Of a DNA stretch of 6,853 nucleotides, positions 1 to 6,671 are shown in pieces; positions within the stretch are counted from its first letter, which is position 1, and each line of letters starts with the position of its first letter. The translations under genes were made by a program, and so were the position numbers. The notes beneath the pieces are model-generated. The model worked only from the letters and a program-made list of their open reading frames with translations. It was not told the DNA's origin and ran no database searches. Location: assembly GCA_903831485.1 (NCBI GenBank), contig CAIKXW010000348.1:1-6853 (forward strand). Direction: 5' to 3'. The DNA is from an uncultured Alphaproteobacteria bacterium (GTDB lineage Bacteria > Pseudomonadota > Alphaproteobacteria > Caulobacterales > Hyphomonadaceae).

Positions 1-1
1 G

Positions 2-523
2 CAGATGCATCGCACCGGCGTGAGGGACATCTTCGATCATGCCTGGATCGATGGCGTCGTTCGCGGGGCCTTCGCTACGCCCCCGAGCAACACTCATTTT
101 GGCGGCGCGATGTTCGTGCTGCGTGTCAAGCAGCAACCAGCGGCTGTCCTGTTCTGCCTGCGGGCTGATCGGGCGCTGCATGCCTGGTATGTCGGGCACG
201 ACAGTCAGTGGGCGGCGTATTCGCCTGGCCTGATCGTTTTTCTGGAAGCTATTCGCGCCGCTGCCGGTGCTGGCTATTCCGAACTCGATCTCGGGCCCGG
301 GGACTATGCGTTCAAGGAGAGCCTGGCCAACGAAAGTCGCCCCGTCGGCGCGGGGTTCATCGGCGGAACGGGTTTCTCTCCCGTGATAAAGGCGGCCCAG
401 TTCCAGATGCGCGCGCTGGTTGAAAGCCTTCCCGTGGGACGCGCAAGGCAGTGGCCCGCCAAGGCGATGCGCCGTCTCGACATCGCCCGCGGCCTCGCTG
501 CCCCGCCGAGCCGGGCCGCCTGA
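2..523 (+). CDS. GNAT-family acetyltransferase (CelD/BcsL type, Acetyltransf_6), 5'-truncated
   Basis: This is the C-terminal part of a CelD/BcsL-like acetyltransferase, a group usually found in capsule, cellulose or other polysaccharide biosynthesis and thought to transfer an acyl group to sugar or amine substrates. Counting from the ATG at base 5, the family's signature pieces are visible: a FGGAMFVLR strand (about 32-40), WYVGHDSQWAAYSPG (61-75), and the segment ELDLGPGDYAFK (93-104), which is typical of the acyl-CoA-binding end of the fold. Full-length members run roughly 300-400 residues, and only about 172 are present. The frame is open to the left edge (the codon before the ATG is CAG), so the ATG at base 5 is very probably an internal methionine. 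The native substrate cannot be told from this fragment. The tail after residue 140 is basic and Ala/Arg-rich, as is common in the family. Confidence 0.75.
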   Translation, partial: QMHRTGVRDIFDHAWIDGVVRGAFATPPSNTHFGGAMFVLRVKQQPAAVLFCLRADRALHAWYVGHDSQWAAYSPGLIVFLEAIRAAAGAGYSELDLGPGDYAFKESLANESRPVGAGFIGGTGFSPVIKAAQFQMRALVESLPVGRARQWPAKAMRRLDIARGLAAPPSRAA

Positions 524-536
524 CCCCAGGGCCCAT

Positions 537-553
537 CCGGGCTTTAATCCCGG
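537..553 (+). terminator. GC hairpin after the acetyltransferase gene, possible weak terminator
   Basis: In the 80-bp gap before ilvA, CCGGG (537-541) and CCCGG (549-553) form a perfect 5-bp stem around a 7-base loop. An alternative pairing of GGGCC (529-533) with GGCCC (552-556) overlaps it. No T-tract follows, so it is either a weak terminator or simply a structured spacer. No convincing -35/-10 pair for ilvA was seen; TATAGG near base 565 is the only -10-like string. Confidence 0.25.
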
Positions 554-603
554 CCCGATACGGTATAGGCAGCCCCGACCTTCGCCCGTGAAAGGCAGCC
601 GCT

Positions 604-1848
604 GTGACCGCCAAACCTCTATCCGACAAGCCCGCAGACGCCGCGCTACCCGTGACGCTGGCCGACATCGAGGCGGCGGCAAAGGCGATTGAAGGCCAGA
701 TCGAGCACACGCCGCTGCGCTATTCCCGCACGCTGTCGGAGATCACCGGCGCGCAGGTCTGGATCAAGTTCGAGAACCTGCAGTTCACCGCCTCGTTCAA
801 GGAGCGCGGCGCGCTCAACAAGCTGCTGTCGCTGTCGAACTCCGAGAAAGCCGCAGGCGTCATCGCCATGTCGGCCGGCAATCACGCGCAGGGCGTCGCC
901 TATCACGCCTCGCGGCTCGGCATCCCGTCCACGATCGTGATGCCCAAGGGCACGCCCTTCGTGAAGATCGAGCACACCCGCAATTTCGGCGCGAAGGTTA
1001 TTATCCACGGCGAGACGCTGGCGGATGCCGACGCGCACGCGCGCCAGCTTGAGAAAGAGCAGGGGCTTACCTTCGTTCATCCGTTCGACGACAAGCATGT
1101 CATCGCCGGGCAGGGCACGATCGGCCTCGAGATCATGGACGCGCTGCCGGATTTCGACGTGATGGTGATCCCCGTTGGCGGCGGCGGGCTCTCGTCCGGC
1201 ATCGCCACCGCCATCAAGGCGCGGCGGCCCGCAACATCGATCATCGGCGTCGAGCCTGCTCTGTATCCTTCCCTGTCGGCTGAGCTGCGCGGGGAAGAGG
1301 CCAAGGTCGGCGGCGCCACGATCGCCGAAGGCATCGCGGTCAAGAAGGTTGGCAAGCTGACCGCGCAGATCCTGCGCGCGCTGATGGACAAGGTCATCCT
1401 CGTCAGCGAGGACGAGCTTGAGCGCGCGGTCACGCTCTTCGCCACTGTGGAAAAATCGGTCGCCGAGGGCGCCGGCGCTGCGGGCCTCGCGGCGCTGCTG
1501 GCCGAGCCGGCACTGTTCCGCGGGCGCAAGGTCGTGCTCGTGCTCTGCGGCGGCAATATCGACACCCGCCTGCTGGCCTCCGTACTCACCCGATCGCTGG
1601 TGCGCGAGAAGCGCATCACGTCGGTCCGCATCATCGGTAACGACCAGCCGGGCCTGCTTGCCAAGGTCAGCACCGTGATCGGCGAAAGCGGCGGCAACAT
1701 CATCGAGGTGTTCCACAACCGCATGGCGCTGGACGTCCCCGCCAAGGGCGCGGAATTCGACATCACCATCGAGACCCGCGACGCCCTGCATACACAGGAT
1801 ATCATCGACGCGCTGACCGAGGCCGGCTTCCCGCCTCGCACGGCGTAA
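604..1848 (+). CDS. ilvA: Threonine ammonia-lyase (threonine deaminase), biodegradative-type with C-terminal ACT domain
   Basis: A cytoplasmic PLP enzyme that converts L-threonine to 2-oxobutanoate and ammonia, the first committed step toward isoleucine (EC 4.3.1.19). The 414-residue protein has a fold-type II PLP domain: FTASFKERG with the Schiff-base lysine at K66, SAGNHAQG (90-97), the phosphate-binding glycine loop GGGGLSSG (192-199), AEGAGAAG (287-294) and CGGNID (315-320). A single ACT domain follows (about 337-410; RIIGNDQPGLLAKV), which in relatives binds an allosteric ligand. This architecture matches the roughly 400-residue TdcB/IlvA-short group rather than the 510-residue E. coli IlvA with two regulatory ACT-like repeats. 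The start is GTG, supported by GAAAGG at 590-595, 8 bases upstream. No other isoleucine genes are adjacent, so biosynthetic versus catabolic use cannot be decided here; a symbol of tdcB would also be defensible. Confidence 0.93.
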   Translation: MTAKPLSDKPADAALPVTLADIEAAAKAIEGQIEHTPLRYSRTLSEITGAQVWIKFENLQFTASFKERGALNKLLSLSNSEKAAGVIAMSAGNHAQGVAYHASRLGIPSTIVMPKGTPFVKIEHTRNFGAKVIIHGETLADADAHARQLEKEQGLTFVHPFDDKHVIAGQGTIGLEIMDALPDFDVMVIPVGGGGLSSGIATAIKARRPATSIIGVEPALYPSLSAELRGEEAKVGGATIAEGIAVKKVGKLTAQILRALMDKVILVSEDELERAVTLFATVEKSVAEGAGAAGLAALLAEPALFRGRKVVLVLCGGNIDTRLLASVLTRSLVREKRITSVRIIGNDQPGLLAKVSTVIGESGGNIIEVFHNRMALDVPAKGAEFDITIETRDALHTQDIIDALTEAGFPPRTA

Positions 1849-1880
1849 AAGCCTGACAGCAACGTCAATCTGCGCCCCTC

Positions 1881-1901
1881 GCACTGCCCGCGAAGCAGTG
1901 C
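1881..1901 (+). terminator. Perfect 7-bp stem-loop between ilvA and the FKBP gene
   Basis: GCACTGC (1881-1887) and GCAGTGC (1895-1901) pair perfectly around the 7-base loop CCGCGAA. It lies 32 bases after the ilvA stop and about 30 bases before the FKBP start. There is no T-run after it, so termination would be inefficient. It could equally be a stability or processing stem in a joint ilvA-FKBP transcript, or part of the FKBP leader. Confidence 0.4.
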
Positions 1902-1932
1902 TAACAGGCGGACGATGACCTTGGAGATCCGC

Positions 1933-2844
1933 ATGAAACGTCTGGTGCTGGCGGTAGCGGCCGCGCTCGCCCTTTCGGCCTGCTCGCCCGCAGCTGTCGA
2001 CCCCGCCGACCCGTGGGCGGCGCTGGATCCGTGGAACCACACCCGCGCCGACGTCCAGAAACTGCCCTCTGGCGTCGAGTATGTCGTGATCCGCAAGGGC
2101 GACGGCAAAGGCCCCAATCCGGGCCCGCGCGACCAGGTCCAGGTGAACTATGAAGGCCGCCTCGCCAAGAACGGCCAGGTGTTTGATTCGTCCTACGAGG
2201 GCGGTGAGCCGATCGAGTTCCGCCTCAATGGCGTGATCCCGGGCTGGACCGACGGCATCCAGAAGATGCAGGCGGGCGACATGTTCATGTTCTGGATCCC
2301 GTCCGACCAGGCTTATGGCGAGCGCGGCTCGCCGCCGCAGATCGAGCCGAATTCCGACCTGATGTTCAAGGTCGAGCTGCTCAATGTGACGCCGGACCCG
2401 TGGAACAAGGTCTCGCCCTGGCCGACTGATTCTTCCGAGATCGTTCGCCGCCCATCGGGCCTTGAATATCTCGTCGTGACGCAAGGCCCGGGCGATGGCG
2501 CCTCACCCACCGACGCGGATGAGGTCGCTGTCCATTTCGAGGGCCGACTTGAAGGCGTCAAGGCGGAAGAGGGCGAGACGCCTGAAGAGCTGCGTGTGCG
2601 CTCGATCGTTGCGTCCACATACGAGGAAGGGCAGCCGAAATTCTTCCCGGTGAAAGACCTCGTCCCGGGCTGGAGCGAAGCCATCAAGCAGATGCGCCGC
2701 GGCGACCGCTGGATGGTGCGCATGCCTGCGCAGCTGCTCTATCAGGGCGAAGGCGATGGACGCATCCCGGCCGACGCCACCGTGATCTACGAGCTCGAAC
2801 TTCTCGATTTCGGCTCCGGCGGCCCGCCTGTTCCGCCGACCTGA
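1933..2844 (+). CDS. Lipoprotein with two tandem FKBP-type peptidyl-prolyl cis-trans isomerase domains
   Basis: A probable periplasm-facing, membrane-anchored proline isomerase (EC 5.2.1.8) that helps fold exported proteins. The chosen ATG (303 aa) starts an ideal lipoprotein signal: MKR, a hydrophobic stretch and the lipobox LSAC with C17. Serine at +2 suggests outer-membrane sorting by the enteric rule. GGAG at 1923-1926 lies 6 bases upstream of this ATG; an in-frame ATG at 1915 would place acidic residues before the signal and is less likely. FKBP domain 1 (about 60-152) keeps the active-site residues aligned to human FKBP12: Y73, F84, D85, F97, V101, I102, W105, Y128 and F145. Domain 2 (about 185-293) keeps W247 and Y270 but has F for the first Tyr, V-A in place of F-D (226-227) and an acidic insertion near 208-222, so it is probably inactive or binding-only. 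Each domain is preceded by a similar DPW-rich linker ending PSG(V/L)EY, which points to an internal duplication. Confidence 0.9.
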   Translation: MKRLVLAVAAALALSACSPAAVDPADPWAALDPWNHTRADVQKLPSGVEYVVIRKGDGKGPNPGPRDQVQVNYEGRLAKNGQVFDSSYEGGEPIEFRLNGVIPGWTDGIQKMQAGDMFMFWIPSDQAYGERGSPPQIEPNSDLMFKVELLNVTPDPWNKVSPWPTDSSEIVRRPSGLEYLVVTQGPGDGASPTDADEVAVHFEGRLEGVKAEEGETPEELRVRSIVASTYEEGQPKFFPVKDLVPGWSEAIKQMRRGDRWMVRMPAQLLYQGEGDGRIPADATVIYELELLDFGSGGPPVPPT

Positions 2845-2850
2845 TCCAGA
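2845..2850. other. 6-bp convergent gap between FKBP and GST-like genes
   Basis: The two stop codons, TGA on the plus strand and TAG on the minus strand, face each other with six bases between them. There is no room for separate terminators here, so any termination signals must lie inside the opposing gene. Confidence 0.8.
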
Positions 2851-3318
2851 CTACGCGCCAACCACGCCCATCCCGCGCCCCACCGCCGGCCGGACGCGCA
2901 GCCGCTCCGCCCACGCCGCCGTCAGGGGATATCTCGCCAGCGTAGCCGTATCCCGCACAACGAGCGGGTACATCGCCATGTCGATCACGGTGTAGGCGTC
3001 CATCAGGAAGTCGCGCGTCGCCAGCTGCGCTTCGATGTCGTCCAGCCCGAGCGGCGTCTTCGCCAGCCACGGCGCCGCCGCTGCGACATCCGGCAGGAAC
3101 CTACCGGTCTTGCGCGCCAACGCGATCAGGATGTTGTTGTGTCCTGGCATCCGCGCCTGGCCCAGCACGGTCACAGGTACGGGCGCACGGCCCGGGGCCA
3201 GCTTGTAGTCGAGCGTCATCTCTTCGAGCGCGATGCCGACTGCCTGCGTGTCAGGCCCTGTTCCCGCATGAAATAGGATCATGGGCAGCGGCATAAGCCT
3301 TGCGCCGGGATTGTCCAT
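2851..3318 (-). CDS. Short glutathione S-transferase-like protein
   Basis: A thioredoxin-fold plus helical GST-like protein, probably cytoplasmic; activity and substrate are unknown. With the start chosen here it is 155 aa, against about 200-230 for ordinary GSTs. The N-terminal fold is recognisable (MILFHAGTGPDTQAVGIALEE, about 13-33). KTGRFLPD (70-77) corresponds to the end of the thioredoxin domain. The C-terminal piece DFLMDAYTVIDMAMYP (103-118) carries the GST N-capping box T110-x-x-D113. Most of the first two C-domain helices are absent, and the usual glutathione-binding E-S pair before that point reads G-H-N-N instead. The ATG at base 3318 is preceded by GAGG (3328-3325) at 6-base spacing; ATGs at 3294 and 3282 lack usable ribosome sites. 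The open frame extends further upstream to 3984, but that part is only the antisense of argE. The gene runs head to head with argE, 15 bases apart. Confidence 0.7.
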   Translation of the reverse strand: MDNPGARLMPLPMILFHAGTGPDTQAVGIALEEMTLDYKLAPGRAPVPVTVLGQARMPGHNNILIALARKTGRFLPDVAAAAPWLAKTPLGLDDIEAQLATRDFLMDAYTVIDMAMYPLVVRDTATLARYPLTAAWAERLRVRPAVGRGMGVVGA

Positions 3319-3333
3319 CGCTAGCCTCGCGCC

Positions 3334-4491
3334 ATGACATCCCTTTCCCGCGTCCAAGAGATTCTCCACCGCCTCTGCGCCTTCGACACGACATCGCGCG
3401 ACAGCAACTTGCCGCTGATCGAATGGGTCGAGGACTTCCTGCGCCCGCTTGGCGCCGAGATTGTCCGCGTGCCGAGTGAGGATGGGCTGAAGGCAAATCT
3501 CTGGGCGCGTCTCGGCCCTGATGCGCCCGGCGGCATCGTCCTCTCCGGCCACACTGATGTCGTGCCGGTCGATGGCCAGCCCTGGGTCACCGATCCGTTC
3601 GACATGATCGAGACTGGCGGCAAATGGTATGCGCGCGGCACCACAGACATGAAGGGGTTCATCGCCCTGTCGCTGGCCCATGCCGAGACGATCTCGAAAC
3701 TGCCGCTGAAGAAGCCTGTCCACTTCGCGTTCAGCTATGACGAGGAGATCGGTTGCGCCGGCGTCGAGCCGATGATCGCGGAGATCGGGCGGCGCGGCGC
3801 TGCGCCCGCTGTCGTCTGGGTCGGAGAACCTACGCTCTGGGGCGTGCTGTCCGCGCACAAGGGCATCCGCGACTACGAAGTGCGCATCACCGGCAAGGCC
3901 GCGCACTCGTCCGATCCGCGCATGGGCGCCTCCGCCATTCACGAGGCGATCGACCTGCTCGGCACGTTGCGCCGCATCGCGCACGAGCAGGAGGACAATG
4001 CGCCGAAGGGCTCCGAATTCGATCCGTCATGGACGACGATCACCGTCGGCGAGATCGGCGGCGGCACCGCGCCCAACATCCTCGCCCGCGAATGCCGCTT
4101 CGTCTTCGACGTGCGCACCGTGCCGGGCAACAACCCTGACGCGATGCTCCAGCCCTTCTTCGATCACGTCGCCCGCGTGAACGAGAAGCTCGCAAAGCTC
4201 GGCCCCGAATGCGGCGTCATCGTCGACAAGCGCGCCGACGCCCCGCCGCTGCAGCTGCATCGCGACAGCGCCGCCGAAGCCTTCATGCGCGCCCTCACCG
4301 GCGACAATCAGGTGCGCGTGGCCGCTTTCGCGACAGAGGCAGGCCAGTTCCAGAAAGCCGGCTTCCCCGCAGTCATCTGTGGCCCCGGCTCAGTCGAGCA
4401 GGCGCACCAGCCGAACGAGTTCGTCGCGGTGTCGGAGATCGAGAAGGGCCTGCAGGTGTTTGCGCGCTTTACCGAGATGCTGCGCACATAG
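3334..4491 (+). CDS. argE: Acetylornithine deacetylase (M20 metallopeptidase family)
   Basis: A cytoplasmic di-metal amidohydrolase that removes acetate from N2-acetyl-L-ornithine to give ornithine in the linear arginine pathway (EC 3.5.1.16). At 385 aa it has the usual family length. All M20 active-site residues are visible: SGHTDVVP with metal ligand H73 and D75; RGTTDMKG with bridging D105; YDEEIG with general base E137 and ligand E138; GEPT with E165; and QAHQPNEF with ligand H358. The dimerisation domain (about 175-290) includes AAHSS with H191, which reaches into the partner's active site in DapE relatives. The ArgE-like GHTDVVPVDGQPW and AHQPNEF favour ArgE over DapE. The start is forced: an in-frame TAG at 3322-3324 lies 12 bases upstream and this is the only early ATG. 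No Shine-Dalgarno sequence precedes it, so leaderless or SD-independent initiation is likely. Confidence 0.9.
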   Translation: MTSLSRVQEILHRLCAFDTTSRDSNLPLIEWVEDFLRPLGAEIVRVPSEDGLKANLWARLGPDAPGGIVLSGHTDVVPVDGQPWVTDPFDMIETGGKWYARGTTDMKGFIALSLAHAETISKLPLKKPVHFAFSYDEEIGCAGVEPMIAEIGRRGAAPAVVWVGEPTLWGVLSAHKGIRDYEVRITGKAAHSSDPRMGASAIHEAIDLLGTLRRIAHEQEDNAPKGSEFDPSWTTITVGEIGGGTAPNILARECRFVFDVRTVPGNNPDAMLQPFFDHVARVNEKLAKLGPECGVIVDKRADAPPLQLHRDSAAEAFMRALTGDNQVRVAAFATEAGQFQKAGFPAVICGPGSVEQAHQPNEFVAVSEIEKGLQVFARFTEMLRT

Positions 4492-4518
4492 CGCGGGCTC
4501 ACTGCTCGTGCAGCAACC
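4492..4518. other. 27-bp convergent gap between argE and the DUF3297 gene
   Basis: A short tail-to-tail spacer. It contains only a 4-bp stem (CTGC at 4502-4505 with GCAG at 4510-4513) and no T-tract, so no terminator is claimed. Confidence 0.5.
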
Positions 4519-4761
4519 TCAGCCTTCACCCTCAACGTACGGCTCAACCTTGCCCTTGAGCAGCAGCGTCATCGGCTGGCCCTTGCGGTCGAGCGCTGCG
4601 CCCGCAACCACGCGCACCCAGCCCTCGCTGACGCAGTATTCCCAGACATTGGTCTTTTCCGCGCCGTTGAAGCGGATGCCGATGCCGCGCTCCAGCAGCT
4701 CCTTGTCGTGGTAAGGGCTCTTGGGGTCCTGGCTCAGGCGGTCGGGCATTGTCGTGGTCAT
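4519..4761 (-). CDS. DUF3297 family protein
   Basis: An 80-residue soluble protein of a conserved proteobacterial family whose function is not known to me. The family pattern is clear: PDRLSQDPKSPYHD (6-19), the strongly conserved ERGIGIRFNG (24-33), EKTNVWEYCVSEGWVR (35-50) with single cysteine C43, LDRKGQP (57-63) and KGKVEPY (69-75). There is no signal peptide or membrane segment. Length is normal for the family. The ATG has a good ribosome site (AGAGGA, 4773-4768, 6 bases away), but that site sits inside a strong hairpin described separately. The gene is last in the probable ttcA-cysQ-DUF3297 unit, 63 bases after cysQ, and converges on argE. A second in-frame ATG at residue 5 lacks its own ribosome site. 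Confidence 0.88.
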   Translation of the reverse strand: MTTTMPDRLSQDPKSPYHDKELLERGIGIRFNGAEKTNVWEYCVSEGWVRVVAGAALDRKGQPMTLLLKGKVEPYVEGEG

Positions 4762-4791
4762 GGCAAATCCTCTGTCGAGGACGCATTTGCC
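4762..4791 (-). promoter_or_regulatory. Hairpin enclosing the Shine-Dalgarno sequence of the DUF3297 gene
   Basis: In the minus-strand transcript, GGCAAAU (4791-4785) pairs with AUUUGCC (4768-4762), a perfect 7-bp outer stem. After a 4-base bulge GCGU (4784-4781), CCUC (4780-4777) pairs with GAGG (4772-4769) around the tetraloop GACA. GAGG is the core of the Shine-Dalgarno AGAGGA, and the hairpin ends exactly one base before the AUG. Eleven base pairs in total would hide the ribosome site. Such a fold could act as a translational switch (protein-bound, sRNA-opened or heat-melted) or simply couple translation to upstream events. The pairing is read directly; the function is inference. Confidence 0.6.
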
Positions 4792-4824
4792 CCAGCTTCC
4801 GCCCGATGGCTAGACCAATGAAGG

Positions 4825-5643
4825 TCAGACAGGCTCGCGCCCCCACGCGATGAACGGCCCGTTCCGGAAGCCCTCCGCGCCCTTGCCATAGGTGAAGTTC
4901 GCGCCGTCGGGGCGTATCGTGCGACCGCCTGCAGCGTGCAGCACGGCATGGCCCGCCGCCGTGTCCCACTCCATCGTCGGGCCCCAGCGCGGATAGACGT
5001 CCGCCTTGCCCGCTGCCACCCAGCAGAATTTCAGCGACGAACCGATGCCGATCTGCTGTGCGATCTTTCGCTCCGCCAGAAACGCCTTCGTCCGGTCGTC
5101 GAGATGCGAGGAGGATGTGATCGCCGTCAGCCCCTCCGCCGGATAGTCGCGCGTCGTGATCGTTTCGCCGCCGCGCACGATGGCGCCGGGCGCAAAGTCG
5201 GTGATCAGCGTGGCGCTTTCGCCGCCGATATACATCTCCCGCCGCGCCGGTGCGAACACCGCGCCCGCCACCGGGGCGCCGCTGCAGATCAGCGCGATGT
5301 TCACCGTGAAGTCGCCCTTGCGCTGGATGAACTCCTTCGTCCCGTCCACGGGATCGACCAGCAGGAATACCTCGCCGATCGTCTCGCCCACGCCCTCGCG
5401 CGCGGCGCGCTCTTCGGCCAGGACGGGCACGCCTGGCAGCTCCGCATCCAGCCTCGCGAGGATCACTTCCTCGGCCCGCTCATCTGCATCGGAGACAGGG
5501 CTGTAATCCGCCTTGGTGCGATGCTCGAAGTCGCTGTTGTAGACCTCCATCACCCGGACGCCCGCATCGGACGCGATGCTCGCGAACATGTGCGCAAGCT
5601 CGTCGCGCTCCTTGTCGGTCGGGCGGGGCAGGGTGAAGGCCAT
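4825..5643 (-). CDS. cysQ: 3'(2'),5'-bisphosphate nucleotidase CysQ
   Basis: A Mg-dependent phosphatase of the inositol monophosphatase superfamily. It hydrolyses 3'-phosphoadenosine 5'-phosphate (PAP) to AMP, clearing the by-product of PAPS reduction or sulfotransfer (EC 3.1.3.7). From the chosen ATG it is 272 aa, normal for CysQ. Motifs in order: KADYSPVSDAD (44-54), AEER with metal ligands near E77-E78, DPVDGTKEF (97-105; D97, D100), GSSLKFC (201-207) and MEWDTAAGHAVL (224-235; D227). The DGTKEF and EWDTAAGHA forms favour CysQ over SuhB-type inositol monophosphatases. AGGA lies 7 bases before this ATG. A TTG at 5703 in the same frame would add 20 residues and overlap the ttcA stop by 4 bases (TTGA), but its N-terminal extension looks unlike the family. 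The gene follows ttcA by 57 bases, probably on one transcript. Confidence 0.92.
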   Translation of the reverse strand: MAFTLPRPTDKERDELAHMFASIASDAGVRVMEVYNSDFEHRTKADYSPVSDADERAEEVILARLDAELPGVPVLAEERAAREGVGETIGEVFLLVDPVDGTKEFIQRKGDFTVNIALICSGAPVAGAVFAPARREMYIGGESATLITDFAPGAIVRGGETITTRDYPAEGLTAITSSSHLDDRTKAFLAERKIAQQIGIGSSLKFCWVAAGKADVYPRWGPTMEWDTAAGHAVLHAAGGRTIRPDGANFTYGKGAEGFRNGPFIAWGREPV

Positions 5644-5699
5644 TGCTTGGTCCTGTATCAACAGCAGCGAGCCATCGCGGTTCGGCTGCAGTCTGTCAA

Positions 5700-6593
5700 T
5701 CAAGGCAGCCCGTCATCCTTCGTCCCCGGCTGGCCCAGCTCCAGCCCTGCAAAGTCGAACAGTTCGCCATCCACCATGTGGGACGGCCGCACATGGCTCA
5801 TCGCGCGCGCCATGATCTGGCGACGGCCCGGATTGCGCTTCTCCCAGTCATCCAGCAGCGACTTGATCTGCATCCGCTGCAGCCCGTCCTGCGATCCACA
5901 CAGATTGCACGGGATGATCGGATACTGCATCAGCGCCGCGAACTTCCGGATGTCGTCCTCGGCGCAACCTATGAGAGGCCGCAGCACGAAGAGATCCCCC
6001 GCATCATTCACCAGCTTCGGCGGCATCGCCGCCATGCGCCCACCGAACAGGAAGTTCAGCATGAAGGTCTCGAGCGCATCGTCACGGTGATGCCCCAGCA
6101 CAACCGCCTCGCATCCCTCCTCGCGCGCCACCCGATAGAGAATGCCCCGCCGCATGCGTGAGCACAGCGAGCAATACGTGTTCGCCGCCGGCACTTTCTC
6201 GGTCACCACCGAATACGTGTCCTGCTCGATGATGCGGTACGGCATGCCGATCTTCGCGAAATAGGCAGGCAGGATGTCCTTGTCGAAGCCCGGTTGCCCC
6301 TGGTCGAGATTGCACGCCAGCAGGTCCACCGGCAGCGCGCCCTGCCATTGCAGGTCAAGCAGCACCGACAGCAACGTATAGCTGTCCTTGCCCCCCGACA
6401 GGCAGACCAGCCATCGCGGCCGCCGTCCCTCCGGCGCCATGCCATAGGCGCGGATGGCCTCCTGCGTCTGGCGCACCAGCCGCTTGCGCAGCTTGCGAAA
6501 GCTCACGCTCTGCGGTGCTGCCGCAAAGACCGTATGGAGGGCCGAAAAGCCCTCATCCGGTTCTTCGGATACAAGGTTCAAGTTGTCGGCCAT
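5700..6593 (-). CDS. ttcA: tRNA 2-thiocytidine(32) synthetase TtcA
   Basis: An iron-sulfur, ATP-dependent PP-loop enzyme that thiolates cytidine 32 in the anticodon loop of certain tRNAs. From the ATG at 6593 it has 297 residues, typical for TtcA. The PP-loop SGGKDS is at 66-71. The cluster-binding cysteines are the CSLC pair (C141, C144) and the CNLCG cysteines (C229, C232). GHHRDD is at 167-172, and [14 protein letters not shown] (180-193) is also characteristic. The CxxC pair plus the later CxxC separates it from TilS and from group II thiolation enzymes. The start is not certain: the ATG has only a weak GAG upstream, while an in-frame TTG at 6662 would give 320 aa but has GGAG only 3 bases away. 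The gene leads the leftward unit with cysQ and the DUF3297 gene. Confidence 0.93.
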   Translation of the reverse strand: MADNLNLVSEEPDEGFSALHTVFAAAPQSVSFRKLRKRLVRQTQEAIRAYGMAPEGRRPRWLVCLSGGKDSYTLLSVLLDLQWQGALPVDLLACNLDQGQPGFDKDILPAYFAKIGMPYRIIEQDTYSVVTEKVPAANTYCSLCSRMRRGILYRVAREEGCEAVVLGHHRDDALETFMLNFLFGGRMAAMPPKLVNDAGDLFVLRPLIGCAEDDIRKFAALMQYPIIPCNLCGSQDGLQRMQIKSLLDDWEKRNPGRRQIMARAMSHVRPSHMVDGELFDFAGLELGQPGTKDDGLP

Positions 6594-6671
6594 CGGCTCA
6601 TGCTGCTGGGCCGCCGTTGATACCTGCCGCCTCGAAAACAGCAATGTTGGCGAAACGGGCAAAAACTCCGG

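Noticed and set aside
646..2484. Long minus-strand open frame (612 codons) opposite ilvA and the FKBP gene
   Set aside because: It is antisense to two well-recognised plus-strand genes, is rich in Arg/Asp/Ala/His as expected from GC-rich shadow frames, and shows no recognisable domain.
3319..3984. Upstream extension of the GST-like frame through argE on the minus strand
   Set aside because: This part is antisense to a complete argE with all catalytic residues. The GST similarity begins only at about base 3282, and the GAGG at 3325-3328 supports a start at 3318.
4502..4513. Terminator between argE and the DUF3297 gene
   Set aside because: Only a 4-bp stem with a 4-base loop and no T-run in either direction.
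4936..6090. Plus-strand open frame of 384 codons opposite cysQ and ttcA
   Set aside because: It overlaps two minus-strand genes with full motif sets; its composition is typical of an antisense GC-rich frame and no domain is visible.
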